Notes under the pieces: model-generated
Told to the model about the DNA's origin: nothing
The model's database searches: none
The model's input: the letters and a program-made list of their open reading frames with translations, nothing else
Assembly (NCBI GenBank): GCA_036501535.1
Contig: DASYAE010000169.1
Location: 1 to 5,416, forward strand
Reading direction: 5' to 3'
Length of the DNA stretch: 5,416 nucleotides
Origin: DASYAE01 sp036501535
Lineage (GTDB): Bacteria; Actinomycetota; Actinomycetes; Streptomycetales; Catenulisporaceae
Program-made: the position numbers and the translations under genes
Shown here: in pieces, positions 1 to 5,078 of the stretch
Numbering within the stretch: the first letter of the stretch is position 1
How the letters are laid out: each line of letters opens with the position of its first letter

Positions 1-244
1 CGACGGTCAGCCGTGCGATGCCGAACAGCGCAACAACCATACCGGCGACTGCGATCACGACCAGGTTGGCGATCGGATAGTGCTGTGTGTGCGCGATCGG
101 CACGAGCAATGTCGCCTCGGCGGCTCCGAGCAGGGCCAGCAGGGCGATTCTGATCCTGAGCGCGCGCCGGTTATTCGGAAACGCCTGCTGCAGTCCGCGG
201 CGATAGTCCTGTGCGGTGAGATTGACCGAGACCCGAACCAGCAC
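1..244 (-). CDS. YcxB-like membrane protein, N-terminal part (truncated by window edge)
   Basis: Reading the minus strand gives an open frame of 81 codons that runs off the left edge, so the C-terminus is missing. A short polar N-terminus with a YcxB-like pattern (VRVSVNLTAQDYRRG, residues 3-17) is followed by a basic stretch (NNRRALRIR, 24-32). Two hydrophobic segments follow, about 33-50 and 58-76, separated by a short polar loop. This is the layout of YcxB-type proteins: a short cytoplasmic start, a helical hairpin in the membrane, then a cytoplasmic domain. Their function is not known. I chose the GTG at 244 because GGGAGGGG lies just upstream at a usable distance. The in-frame ATG at 274 (10 codons longer) has no spaced ribosome site and would overlap the likely -10 element. 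The gene diverges from the NYN gene. Family assignment rests on pattern recognition of a partial protein, so it is moderate. Confidence 0.6.
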   Translation of the reverse strand, partial: MLVRVSVNLTAQDYRRGLQQAFPNNRRALRIRIALLALLGAAEATLLVPIAHTQHYPIANLVVIAVAGMVVALFGIARLTV

Positions 245-247
245 GAC

Positions 248-255
248 CCCTCCCG
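248..255 (-). promoter_or_regulatory. Shine-Dalgarno sequence deciding the GTG start of the YcxB-like gene
   Basis: Read on the minus strand, a GGGAGGGG purine run precedes the GTG at 244 by about three bases, or about five counted from its GGAG core. It is the only good ribosome site near the gene start and is the reason for preferring GTG 244 over ATG 274. Confidence 0.5.
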
Positions 256-272
256 CTGTCTGGTGTAGCTGC

Positions 273-302
273 ATCCTGACATGCGTCCCGCGCTCGCAGC
301 AA
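273..302 (-). promoter_or_regulatory. Candidate sigma-70-type promoter for the YcxB-like gene
   Basis: On the minus strand TTGCTG (297-302) is followed by an 18-base spacer and CAGGAT (273-278). The CAGGAT is preceded by TG at the extended -10 position (TGTCAGGAT). Transcription would begin near 266, just upstream of the GGGAGGGG ribosome site and the GTG at 244. The fit to consensus is partial and the call is inferred from position and motif only. Confidence 0.35.
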
Positions 303-318
303 TAGGCCGGCCCCGGGC

Positions 319-333
319 TGCTACTGTGCGGCG
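319..333 (+). promoter_or_regulatory. Extended -10 promoter giving a likely leaderless NYN mRNA
   Basis: TGC (319-321) followed by TACTGT (322-327) matches the extended -10 pattern TGnTAnnnT. It lies exactly six bases before the ATG at 334, so transcription would start on or next to the start codon. No Shine-Dalgarno sequence precedes that ATG, which agrees with a leaderless message, a common arrangement in actinomycetes. No clear -35 hexamer is visible at 16-18 bases, which an extended -10 can tolerate. Confidence 0.45.
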
Positions 334-1068
334 ATGCGGATCGCGGTCTACGTCGACGCCTTCAACCTCTACTACGGCGGCCGGGGCATCTTCGGGCGCG
401 GCGCGCCGGGATGGCGGTGGCTCGACGTGCGCGCGCTCTCGGCCTCGCTGGCGGCCGGGCGGCGCGACTGGGACGGGGCGCGGATCGAGCGGGTCGTCTA
501 CTGCACCGCCCGGATCGACGCCGCGACCAACCCGTCCGGGCACTTCGACCAGGACATCTACCTCAAAGCCCTGCTCGCCGCGGGCAGCGTCGACCACATC
601 GAGTACGGCTACTACTCCGCGCGGGTCAAGGTCGCCCCGATGGCGGTCCGGGACCCGGTGACCGGCCGGCCGCAGCTGGTTGGGCCGGGATGGCCGGTGG
701 TGGTCCAGGACAGCACCGGCGCGGACGTGCACGGCGGCGTCTACATGGTCTCCTACGCCAACCGCGAGGAGAAGGGCTCTGACGTCAACGTCGCCGCGCA
801 CCTGCTGCTCGACGTCCTGCAGGGCGCGGTGGACGGCGCCGTGGTCATATCGAACGACAGCGATCTGCGGCTGCCGATCCAGCAGGCGCGGCTGCGGGTC
901 CCGGTGGGGCTGGTCAATCCGTCGCAGGGGCAGCTGGCCGGGGCGCTGCGCGGGCAGGCTGCGGACGGCGTGGGACGGCACTGGTGGCATCGGCTCAGCG
1001 CGAACGACTTCACCCACCACCAGCTGTCCGATCCGGTCGGCAACTACCAGCGCCCGGCGGACTGGTGA
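334..1068 (+). CDS. NYN (PIN-like) domain protein, putative ribonuclease
   Basis: This 244-residue soluble protein has the hallmarks of the NYN family, PIN-fold proteins that bind a metal with clustered acidic residues and usually cut RNA. The N-terminal strand carries the first acidic site, VDAFNLYY (7-14, Asp8 and Asn11). The middle motif is EEKGSDVN (145-152, Lys147 and Asp150), followed by Asp160. The third is ISNDSDL (172-178, Asp175 and Asp177). All expected acidic positions are present, so the active site looks intact. The C-terminal end (GRHWWHRLSANDF, 214-226) resembles the tail of many stand-alone actinobacterial NYN proteins. The start at 334 is supported by the adjacent -10 element and by VDAFN sitting at the usual distance from the N-terminus. 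It is transcribed away from the YcxB-like gene and ends before an intrinsic terminator, so it is probably monocistronic. Fold assignment is strong; substrate and biological role are unknown. Confidence 0.9.
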   Translation: MRIAVYVDAFNLYYGGRGIFGRGAPGWRWLDVRALSASLAAGRRDWDGARIERVVYCTARIDAATNPSGHFDQDIYLKALLAAGSVDHIEYGYYSARVKVAPMAVRDPVTGRPQLVGPGWPVVVQDSTGADVHGGVYMVSYANREEKGSDVNVAAHLLLDVLQGAVDGAVVISNDSDLRLPIQQARLRVPVGLVNPSQGQLAGALRGQAADGVGRHWWHRLSANDFTHHQLSDPVGNYQRPADW

Positions 1069-1104
1069 CGGTTCCTACGTTGCACGGCGTGGGTGCCAAG
1101 CAGC

Positions 1105-1135
1105 GTGGATGGCTGTAGGCTTAGTAGCCATACAC
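1105..1135 (+). other. Imperfect stem-loop in the NYN 3' region
   Basis: GTGGATGGCT (1105-1114) pairs with AGCCATACAC (1126-1135) at nine of ten positions, closing an 11-base loop. It ends two bases before the terminator hairpin, so the transcript 3' end would carry two tandem stems. It could be a 3' stabilising element, part of the terminator, or part of a small RNA. None of these is shown by the sequence alone. Confidence 0.5.
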
Positions 1136-1136
1136 C

Positions 1137-1162
1137 ACCCGGCCCCTCGTGGGCCGGGTTTT
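1137..1162 (+). terminator. Intrinsic terminator after the NYN gene
   Basis: ACCCGGCCC (1137-1145) and GGGCCGGGT (1151-1159) form a perfect 9-bp GC-rich stem with a CTCGT loop, followed by a TTTT tract at 1159-1162. The T tract lies on the plus strand, so it ends the NYN transcript. For the opposing qor transcript the hairpin is present 41 bases past the stop but lacks a U tract on that strand; it might still act on both. Confidence 0.85.
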
Positions 1163-1199
1163 CGCTTGCCGGGGCTTTTCTTCTCGCAGGCGTGCGCGG

Positions 1200-2174
1200 C
1201 TACGGGATCAGCAGCACTTTGCCGATCGTCGCGCGCGACTCCAAGGCCGTGTGCGCGGCGGCCGCCTCCGCCAGCGGGTAGCGGGCGCCGACCGTGATCT
1301 GCAGCGTGCCGGACTTCACCGCGTCGAAGAGCTCGCCGGCCCGCCAGGCCAGCTCGGCCGGTGTCTCGGTGTAGTGCGCCAACGTCGGCCGGGTCAGGAA
1401 CAGCGAGCCGCCGCGGTTCAGCCGCTGCGGGTCGACCGGCGGCACCGGGCCGCTGGCGGCGCCGTAGAGGGCGAGCATGCCGCGGTGGCGCAGCGACGCG
1501 AGCGAGGTGTCGAAGGTCGTCGCGCCGACGCCGTCGTAGACCACGTCCACGCCCCGGCCGCCGTTCGCCGCGCGGACCGCCGCCGCCAGGTCGTCGGTCT
1601 CGGTGTAGCGGATGACCTCGTCGGCGCCGGCCGCGCGGGCCTTGGCCTCCTTCTCGGCGGTCGAGACGGTGCCGATGACCCGGGCGCCGAGGCTCTTGAT
1701 CCACTGGGTCAGCAGCAGGCCCATGCCGCCGGCCGCGGCGTGCACCAGCGCGGTCTCGCCTGCTTTGACCGGCCACGTGGAGCGGACCAGGTAATGGGCC
1801 GTCAGACCCTGCAGCAGCGCGGCCGCGGCGGTCTCCGGCTCGATCCCCTCGGGGATGCGCAGCGCCTGGCCGGCATCCACCAGGGTGAACCCGGCGTAGC
1901 TCCCGGAAAGGCTCTCGACGCCGGCGACCCGGTCCCCGGCCGTGAAGCCCTGCACGCCCTCGCCGACCGCCGCAACAACCCCGGCGAACTCGCTGCCCGG
2001 GGTGAACGGCAGCGGCTTCGGATACAGGCCGCGTCGATGGTAGATGTCGATGAAGTTCACGCCGGCCGCGGCGACCCCGACCAGCAGCTGGCCCGGTCCC
2101 GGCTGCGGGGTCGACACCTCGGCGAGGCCGAGGACCTCCGGTCCGCCGGTCGCCGTCACCGTGATCGCGTCCAT
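1200..2174 (-). CDS. qor: NADPH:quinone oxidoreductase, zinc-free MDR family
   Basis: This 324-residue cytosolic enzyme belongs to the medium-chain dehydrogenase/reductase superfamily, Qor subgroup. Members use NADPH to reduce quinones or related enones. The N-terminal GroES-like domain includes GVNFIDIYHRRGLYP (38-52) and TPGSEFAGVVAAVGEGV (58-74), close to E. coli Qor as I remember it. The nucleotide-binding Rossmann domain carries HAAAGGMG (145-152), and YDGVG (213-217) follows. GSLFLTRPTL (256-265) and LESRATIGKVLLIP (311-324) match the Qor C-terminal half. The catalytic and structural zinc ligands of alcohol dehydrogenases are absent, as expected. Length is normal for the family (about 325). 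The start ATG at 2174 is fixed by AGGAGG six bases upstream. The gene lies downstream of murA on the same strand but behind a strong hairpin, so it is probably a separate unit. The physiological substrate cannot be deduced. Confidence 0.93.
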   Translation of the reverse strand: MDAITVTATGGPEVLGLAEVSTPQPGPGQLLVGVAAAGVNFIDIYHRRGLYPKPLPFTPGSEFAGVVAAVGEGVQGFTAGDRVAGVESLSGSYAGFTLVDAGQALRIPEGIEPETAAAALLQGLTAHYLVRSTWPVKAGETALVHAAAGGMGLLLTQWIKSLGARVIGTVSTAEKEAKARAAGADEVIRYTETDDLAAAVRAANGGRGVDVVYDGVGATTFDTSLASLRHRGMLALYGAASGPVPPVDPQRLNRGGSLFLTRPTLAHYTETPAELAWRAGELFDAVKSGTLQITVGARYPLAEAAAAHTALESRATIGKVLLIP

Positions 2175-2180
2175 GTGCCG

Positions 2181-2186
2181 CCTCCT
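2181..2186 (-). promoter_or_regulatory. Strong Shine-Dalgarno site for qor
   Basis: On the minus strand a full AGGAGG lies six bases before the ATG at 2174. It settles the start codon and predicts efficient translation. It is the only full consensus ribosome site in the window. Confidence 0.85.
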
Positions 2187-2208
2187 GCCGTCCTGGCGTA
2201 ACCGCCGT

Positions 2209-2234
2209 CGCTTCGGTCCAAGTCCACCGAAGCG
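2209..2234. promoter_or_regulatory. Perfect inverted repeat upstream of qor, candidate operator
   Basis: CGCTTCGGT (2209-2217) and ACCGAAGCG (2226-2234) are exact inverted copies separated by eight bases, 35-60 bases before the qor start. On the qor strand TTGGAC (2216-2221), a possible -35 hexamer, overlaps the repeat, and the centre holds a doubled TGGAC. The size and symmetry suit a dimeric repressor of the kind that often controls quinone reductases, but no clear -10 is visible at the matching distance. It could instead be an RNA hairpin adding to the murA terminator, since it lies directly next to it. Confidence 0.45.
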
Positions 2235-2235
2235 C

Positions 2236-2275
2236 AGCCTCCGGGCCGGGCCGTGTATTCCCCGGCCCGGAGGCT
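2236..2275 (-). terminator. GC-rich hairpin terminator after murA
   Basis: A perfect 15-bp inverted repeat (2236-2250 with 2261-2275) encloses a 10-base loop and starts 13 bases past the murA stop. On the minus strand no T tract follows, so it would be an I-shaped, U-less terminator of the sort common in high-GC actinomycetes. Its position between two minus-strand genes suggests it separates murA from qor. Confidence 0.65.
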
Positions 2276-2288
2276 TAATTGGCGCAGG

Positions 2289-3749
2289 CTAGTCCTGGGC
2301 GCCGCTGAGCTGGAACCGCGCGCCGAGCGCGGTCAGCTTCTCGGCGAAGTCCTCGTAGCCGCGGTCGATCAGCGAGATGCCGTGCACCGTCGAGGTGCCC
2401 TGCGCGGCCAGCGCCGCGATCAGGTAGGAGAACCCGGCGCGCAGGTCCGGGATCTGCAGCTCGGCCGCGTGCAGCTTGGTCGGCCCGGAGATCACCGCCG
2501 AGTGCATGAAGTTGCGCTGGCCGAACCGGCACGGCGTGCCGCCCAGGCACTCCCGGTAGAGCTGCACCTGCGCGCCCATCGAGATCAGCGCGCTGGTGAA
2601 GCCGAGCCGCTTCTCGTACACGGTCTCGTGCACGATCGACAGGCCCTGCGCCTGGGTCAGCGCGACCACCATCGGCTGCTGCCAGTCGGTCTGGAAGCCC
2701 GGGTGCACGTCGGTCTCCAGCGCCAGCGCCTTGAGGCCGTCGCCCGGATTCCAGAACCGGATGCCCTCGGCGGCCGGCGTGTCGTCCACCTCGAACGCCC
2801 CGCCGACCCGGCGGAACACGTTCAGGAACGTCATCATCGAGCCCTGCTGGGCGCCGCGGACCAGGATGTCGCCGCCGGTGGCCAGCGCGGCGCAAGCCCA
2901 CGAGGCGGCCTCGAGCCGGTCCGGCAGCGCCCGGTGGGTGTACCCGCCGAGCCGGTCCACGCCGGTGATGTGGATCACCCGGCTGTCGAGCACCGAGATG
3001 ATCGCGCCCATCTTCTGCAGGACCGCGATCAGGTCCACGATCTCCGGCTCGGTGGCCGCGTTGCGCAGCTCGGTGACGCCCTCGGCCAGCACCGCGGTGA
3101 GCAGCACCTGTTCGGTGGAGCCGACGCTCGGATACGGCAGCGTGATCTTCGTGCCGCGCAGCCGCTGCGGCGCCTCTATGTGTAGCCCGTCTGGCCGCTT
3201 GTGCACGATCGCACCGAAGGCTCGCAGCGCGTCGAGGTGGAAGTCGATCGGCCGGTCGCCGATCCGGCAGCCGCCGAGGTCCGGGATGAAGGCGTGGCCG
3301 ATCCGGTGCAGCAGCGGGCCGCACAGCAGGATCGGGATGCGGCTCTCCCCCGCGTGCGCGGCGATCTCGGCGTGGTCCGGCCGGTCCACCGAGGTCGGGT
3401 CGAGGACCAGCTCGGCCTCCAGCTCGCCGGGCTTGACCGTGACGCCGTGCGCTTCGAGCAGGCCGGTGACGATCCGCACGTCGCTGATCCCGGGCACGTT
3501 GCGCAGCCGGCTCGGCCCGCTGCCCAGCAGCGCGGCGACCATGGCCTTGGGCGCCAGGTTCTTCGCGCCGCGCAGGGTGACCTCGCCGACCAGCGGAGTG
3601 CCTCCGGTGACGTGGATCCGGTCTGGCAGCCGGCTCGCGACCGCGGATGGGGACGGGCCCGAGGGCTCGACCGGTTGGGGCAGACCGCCGGCGCTCTGGC
3701 TGCGGCGATGAACATGGGTCTGCACTGCTGCGGGGGCGCTGTCGTTCAC
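2289..3749 (-). CDS. murA: UDP-N-acetylglucosamine 1-carboxyvinyltransferase (MurA)
   Basis: MurA transfers enolpyruvate from PEP to UDP-GlcNAc in the cytoplasm, the first committed step of peptidoglycan synthesis. Numbering from the GTG at 3749 (486 residues), the substrate Lys-Asn pair lies in RGAKN (60-64). An Arg needed for substrate binding is in ESRIP (Arg137). The catalytic loop is LGGCRIGDRPIDFH (158-171) with the PEP-reactive Cys161 and Arg166. The catalytic-base Asp355 is in GFQTDWQQP, and Arg381 and Arg437 (PDLRAGFSYL) are kept, so the enzyme looks fully active. The core resembles the Streptomyces protein closely. About 40 extra residues rich in Pro, Ser and Ala precede the usual N-terminus. 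The start is uncertain: GTG 3749 has AGGA five bases upstream, GTG 3770 has only a badly spaced GGAG, and GTG 3725 has none. No ATG or GTG occurs nearer the conserved core. It diverges from yqgE and ends at a strong hairpin. Confidence 0.96.
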   Translation of the reverse strand: MNDSAPAAVQTHVHRRSQSAGGLPQPVEPSGPSPSAVASRLPDRIHVTGGTPLVGEVTLRGAKNLAPKAMVAALLGSGPSRLRNVPGISDVRIVTGLLEAHGVTVKPGELEAELVLDPTSVDRPDHAEIAAHAGESRIPILLCGPLLHRIGHAFIPDLGGCRIGDRPIDFHLDALRAFGAIVHKRPDGLHIEAPQRLRGTKITLPYPSVGSTEQVLLTAVLAEGVTELRNAATEPEIVDLIAVLQKMGAIISVLDSRVIHITGVDRLGGYTHRALPDRLEAASWACAALATGGDILVRGAQQGSMMTFLNVFRRVGGAFEVDDTPAAEGIRFWNPGDGLKALALETDVHPGFQTDWQQPMVVALTQAQGLSIVHETVYEKRLGFTSALISMGAQVQLYRECLGGTPCRFGQRNFMHSAVISGPTKLHAAELQIPDLRAGFSYLIAALAAQGTSTVHGISLIDRGYEDFAEKLTALGARFQLSGAQD

Positions 3750-4080
3750 ATAAGTCCTAGATCTGGTCACGGCTCCGAGCCGGACTTCGGCGCGGTCTCT
3801 CGCAATTGCGGTCGGGGCGCGGCAGCGGCAAGTCTGCCAGAGCCCCGGCGTCGCGGCCTAACGTCACGCCGCAGCGGTGGGAAATCCTTTACGCGAACCC
3901 GCTCGAACCGCTCTGGCGCGGTCCGGGCCCAGGTCCCGGCCGGTGCGCCCGGCCTGCGCCATGCCCGGAGCGTGGTCGGGCGGTGCCGCTGCGCGATCTT
4001 CCCGCGGTCGTCTGACCCTGATGCCGCAGTCCTGCCGGGGACGCTCCGCAGCGGACCGCATCCCTGCCAAGATGGGCACC
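3750..4080. other. Divergent intergenic region between murA and yqgE, no convincing gene
   Basis: About 330 bases separate the two divergent genes. Open frames here (for example 3806-4015, plus) are Arg/Pro/Gly-rich, lack ribosome sites and look like chance products of high GC. Visible signals are a 10-bp palindrome CGCAATTGCG (3801-3810), two CGAACC copies (3894-3899 and 3904-3909), and a weak -10 just before yqgE. An AT-richer patch (GGAAATCCTTTAC, about 3880-3892) stands out. It presumably holds the murA and yqgE promoters, but I cannot place a convincing -35/-10 pair for murA. Confidence 0.5.
4065..4080 (+). promoter_or_regulatory. Weak extended -10 before yqgE
   Basis: TGC (4065-4067) followed by CAAGAT (4068-4073) sits seven bases before the ATG at 4081. 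The hexamer lacks the first T of TAnnnT but keeps the TG extension and the last AnnnT pattern. With no Shine-Dalgarno sequence before the ATG, a leaderless message is the simplest reading. This is tentative because no -35 is apparent. Confidence 0.3.
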
Positions 4081-4653
4081 ATGACCGAGGTCGTTCTGAC
4101 CGGGCGGCTGCTGGTCGCCACGCCGATGCTGGTGGACCCGAACTTCGACCGGACCGTCGTGCTGATCCTCGACCACGACGGCGACGGCACGCTGGGCGTG
4201 GTGGTAAACCGGCCGACGGCGGTGCCGGTGAGCGAGGTGCTGCCGGCGTGGAGCGGGCTGGCCGAGCCGCTGCCGATGGTCTTCCAGGGCGGCCCGGTCG
4301 CGCTGGACTCGGCGTTGGGACTGGCCGAGCTGCGCTCCGTGCCGCGGCCGGCGGGAGCCGAACCCCCCGGATGGCGGCGGGTGCACGGAGATCTGGGACT
4401 GGTGGATCTCGATCTTCCGCCGGAGGCGCTGTCGGCGCAGATATCGGCCTTTAGGGTGTACGCAGGTTACGCCGGATGGAGCTCAGGACAGCTGGAGCGC
4501 GAACTGGGCCAGGGCGCCTGGTACGTGGTCGATCCGGCACCGGGCGATGCGTTCACCCTCGATCCGGACCGCACCTGGCGCGCGGTGCTGCGGCGGCAGC
4601 GCGGCGAGCTGGCCCTGCTGGCGAGCTATCCCGAGGACCCGGACCAGAACTGA
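4081..4653 (+). CDS. YqgE/AlgH family protein
   Basis: This 190-residue protein spans the full YqgE/AlgH domain (family length about 185-190). The family start GRLLVATPML (8-17) is followed by NFDRTVV (21-27), then the signature LGVVVNRPT (38-46). Next come FQGGPV (68-73) and the C-terminal core RVYAGYAGWSSGQLERE (125-141) with Trp147. No signal peptide or membrane helix is present, so it is probably cytosolic. AlgH was first linked to alginate regulation in Pseudomonas, but the biochemical role is unknown and actinomycetes do not need it for alginate. The start at 4081 is chosen over the in-frame ATG at 4072 because the family begins a few residues before GRLL and because of the adjacent -10-like element. 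The gene is followed on the same strand by the DUF3039 gene after 134 bases; a separate promoter there suggests they need not form an operon. Confidence 0.93.
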   Translation: MTEVVLTGRLLVATPMLVDPNFDRTVVLILDHDGDGTLGVVVNRPTAVPVSEVLPAWSGLAEPLPMVFQGGPVALDSALGLAELRSVPRPAGAEPPGWRRVHGDLGLVDLDLPPEALSAQISAFRVYAGYAGWSSGQLERELGQGAWYVVDPAPGDAFTLDPDRTWRAVLRRQRGELALLASYPEDPDQN

Positions 4654-4674
4654 GCGGGCGTCGGCCGCGCGGCG

Positions 4675-4698
4675 GGGCCGGCTCGCGCGGGCCGGCTC
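4675..4698 (+). other. Hairpin/direct repeat after yqgE, possible weak terminator
   Basis: GGGCCGGCTCG occurs twice (4675-4685 and 4689-4699). Because GCCGGC is self-complementary, the copies can also fold into an 8-bp stem (4675-4682 with 4691-4698, one G-T pair) with an 8-base loop, 22 bases after the yqgE stop. No T tract follows directly; the nearest is TTTT at 4726-4729. It may be a U-less terminator or a chance product of local GC richness. Confidence 0.3.
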
Positions 4699-4774
4699 GT
4701 CGCGCCTCGTGATCGGGCGTGCGGATTTTGTTACTCCGTATCTCGAACCGCTCCCCGGGGCGGCTCCGGACTCG

Positions 4775-4787
4775 TAGACTCGACGGT
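4775..4787 (+). promoter_or_regulatory. -10 element for a likely leaderless DUF3039 mRNA
   Basis: TAGACT (4775-4780) fits the actinobacterial -10 consensus TAnnnT and lies seven bases before the ATG at 4788, placing the start of transcription on the A of the start codon. No ribosome site precedes the ATG. I see no good -35 hexamer at 16-19 bases upstream. Confidence 0.45.
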
Positions 4788-5078
4788 ATGAGTAGCACCA
4801 GTCCCGAGACTCCGGTCGGCGGCACCGCCACGATCACCGAGGAACGAACCCAGGTCTCCACCGACAACGGCGACCACGAGCGGTTCTCCCACTACGCCGA
4901 GAAGCAGAAGATCACCGAGGCGATGGTGCTGGGCACCCCGGTGACCGCGCTGTGCGGCAAGGTGTGGGTGCCCAGCCGCGATCCGAGCCGGTTCCCGATC
5001 TGCCCCACCTGCAAGGAGATCTTCGAGGATCCGGAATTCTTCTACGACGAAGAAGGCAACTCGGGCGGTGACCAGTAG
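4788..5078 (+). CDS. DUF3039 family protein, small putative zinc-binding
   Basis: This 96-residue acidic protein matches the actinobacterial DUF3039 family, whose function is unknown. Residues 1-30 are Thr/Ser/Glu-rich and probably disordered. The conserved core runs from HERFSHYAEKQKI (30-42) through VTALCGKVWVP (52-62) to FPICPTCKEIF (69-79). His35, Cys56, Cys72 and Cys75 are spaced like ligands of a small zinc ribbon, which is inference. The C-terminus is acidic (residues 77-89). There is no signal peptide or membrane segment. The start at 4788 follows a TAGACT -10 element with no leader. The stop overlaps the GTG where the FAD-binding subunit appears to begin, suggesting translational coupling or at least shared transcription with that gene. 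It lies after yqgE and near murA, an order I recall from other actinomycetes but cannot verify here. Family call is strong, function unassigned. Confidence 0.88.
   Translation: MSSTSPETPVGGTATITEERTQVSTDNGDHERFSHYAEKQKITEAMVLGTPVTALCGKVWVPSRDPSRFPICPTCKEIFEDPEFFYDEEGNSGGDQ

Noticed and set aside
55..1020. Long minus-strand open frame (321 codons) opposite the NYN gene
   Set aside because: Its product is Arg/Pro/Asp-rich low-complexity sequence typical of the antisense of a GC-rich gene. The plus frame has clear NYN motifs and another minus frame at the left end has the YcxB-like pattern.
1069..1199. tRNA or other known RNA gene after the NYN gene
   Set aside because: No cloverleaf, no T-loop GGTTCGA-type motif and no CCA end; only the two stem-loops are supported.
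1149..2201. Plus-strand open frame of 350 codons across qor
   Set aside because: It is the antisense shadow of qor, with repetitive Arg/Gly/Ala/Gln composition and no family motif. The minus frame matches Qor throughout.
3801..3810. CGCAATTGCG palindrome as an operator
   Set aside because: A single 10-bp palindrome without extension or a second copy is weak. It is noted in the intergenic entry only.
3892..3913. LexA/SOS box suggested by TCGAAC half-sites
   Set aside because: The copies are in direct orientation and no GTTCGA half follows at the required spacing, here or at 4743.
3806..4015. Possible 69-residue plus-strand gene in the murA-yqgE gap
   Set aside because: No ribosome site or -10 at a suitable distance and Pro/Gly/Arg-rich composition without recognisable motifs.
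4072..4080. ATG at 4072 as the yqgE start
   Set aside because: It has no ribosome site and overlaps the -10-like hexamer. The family normally begins near the second Met.
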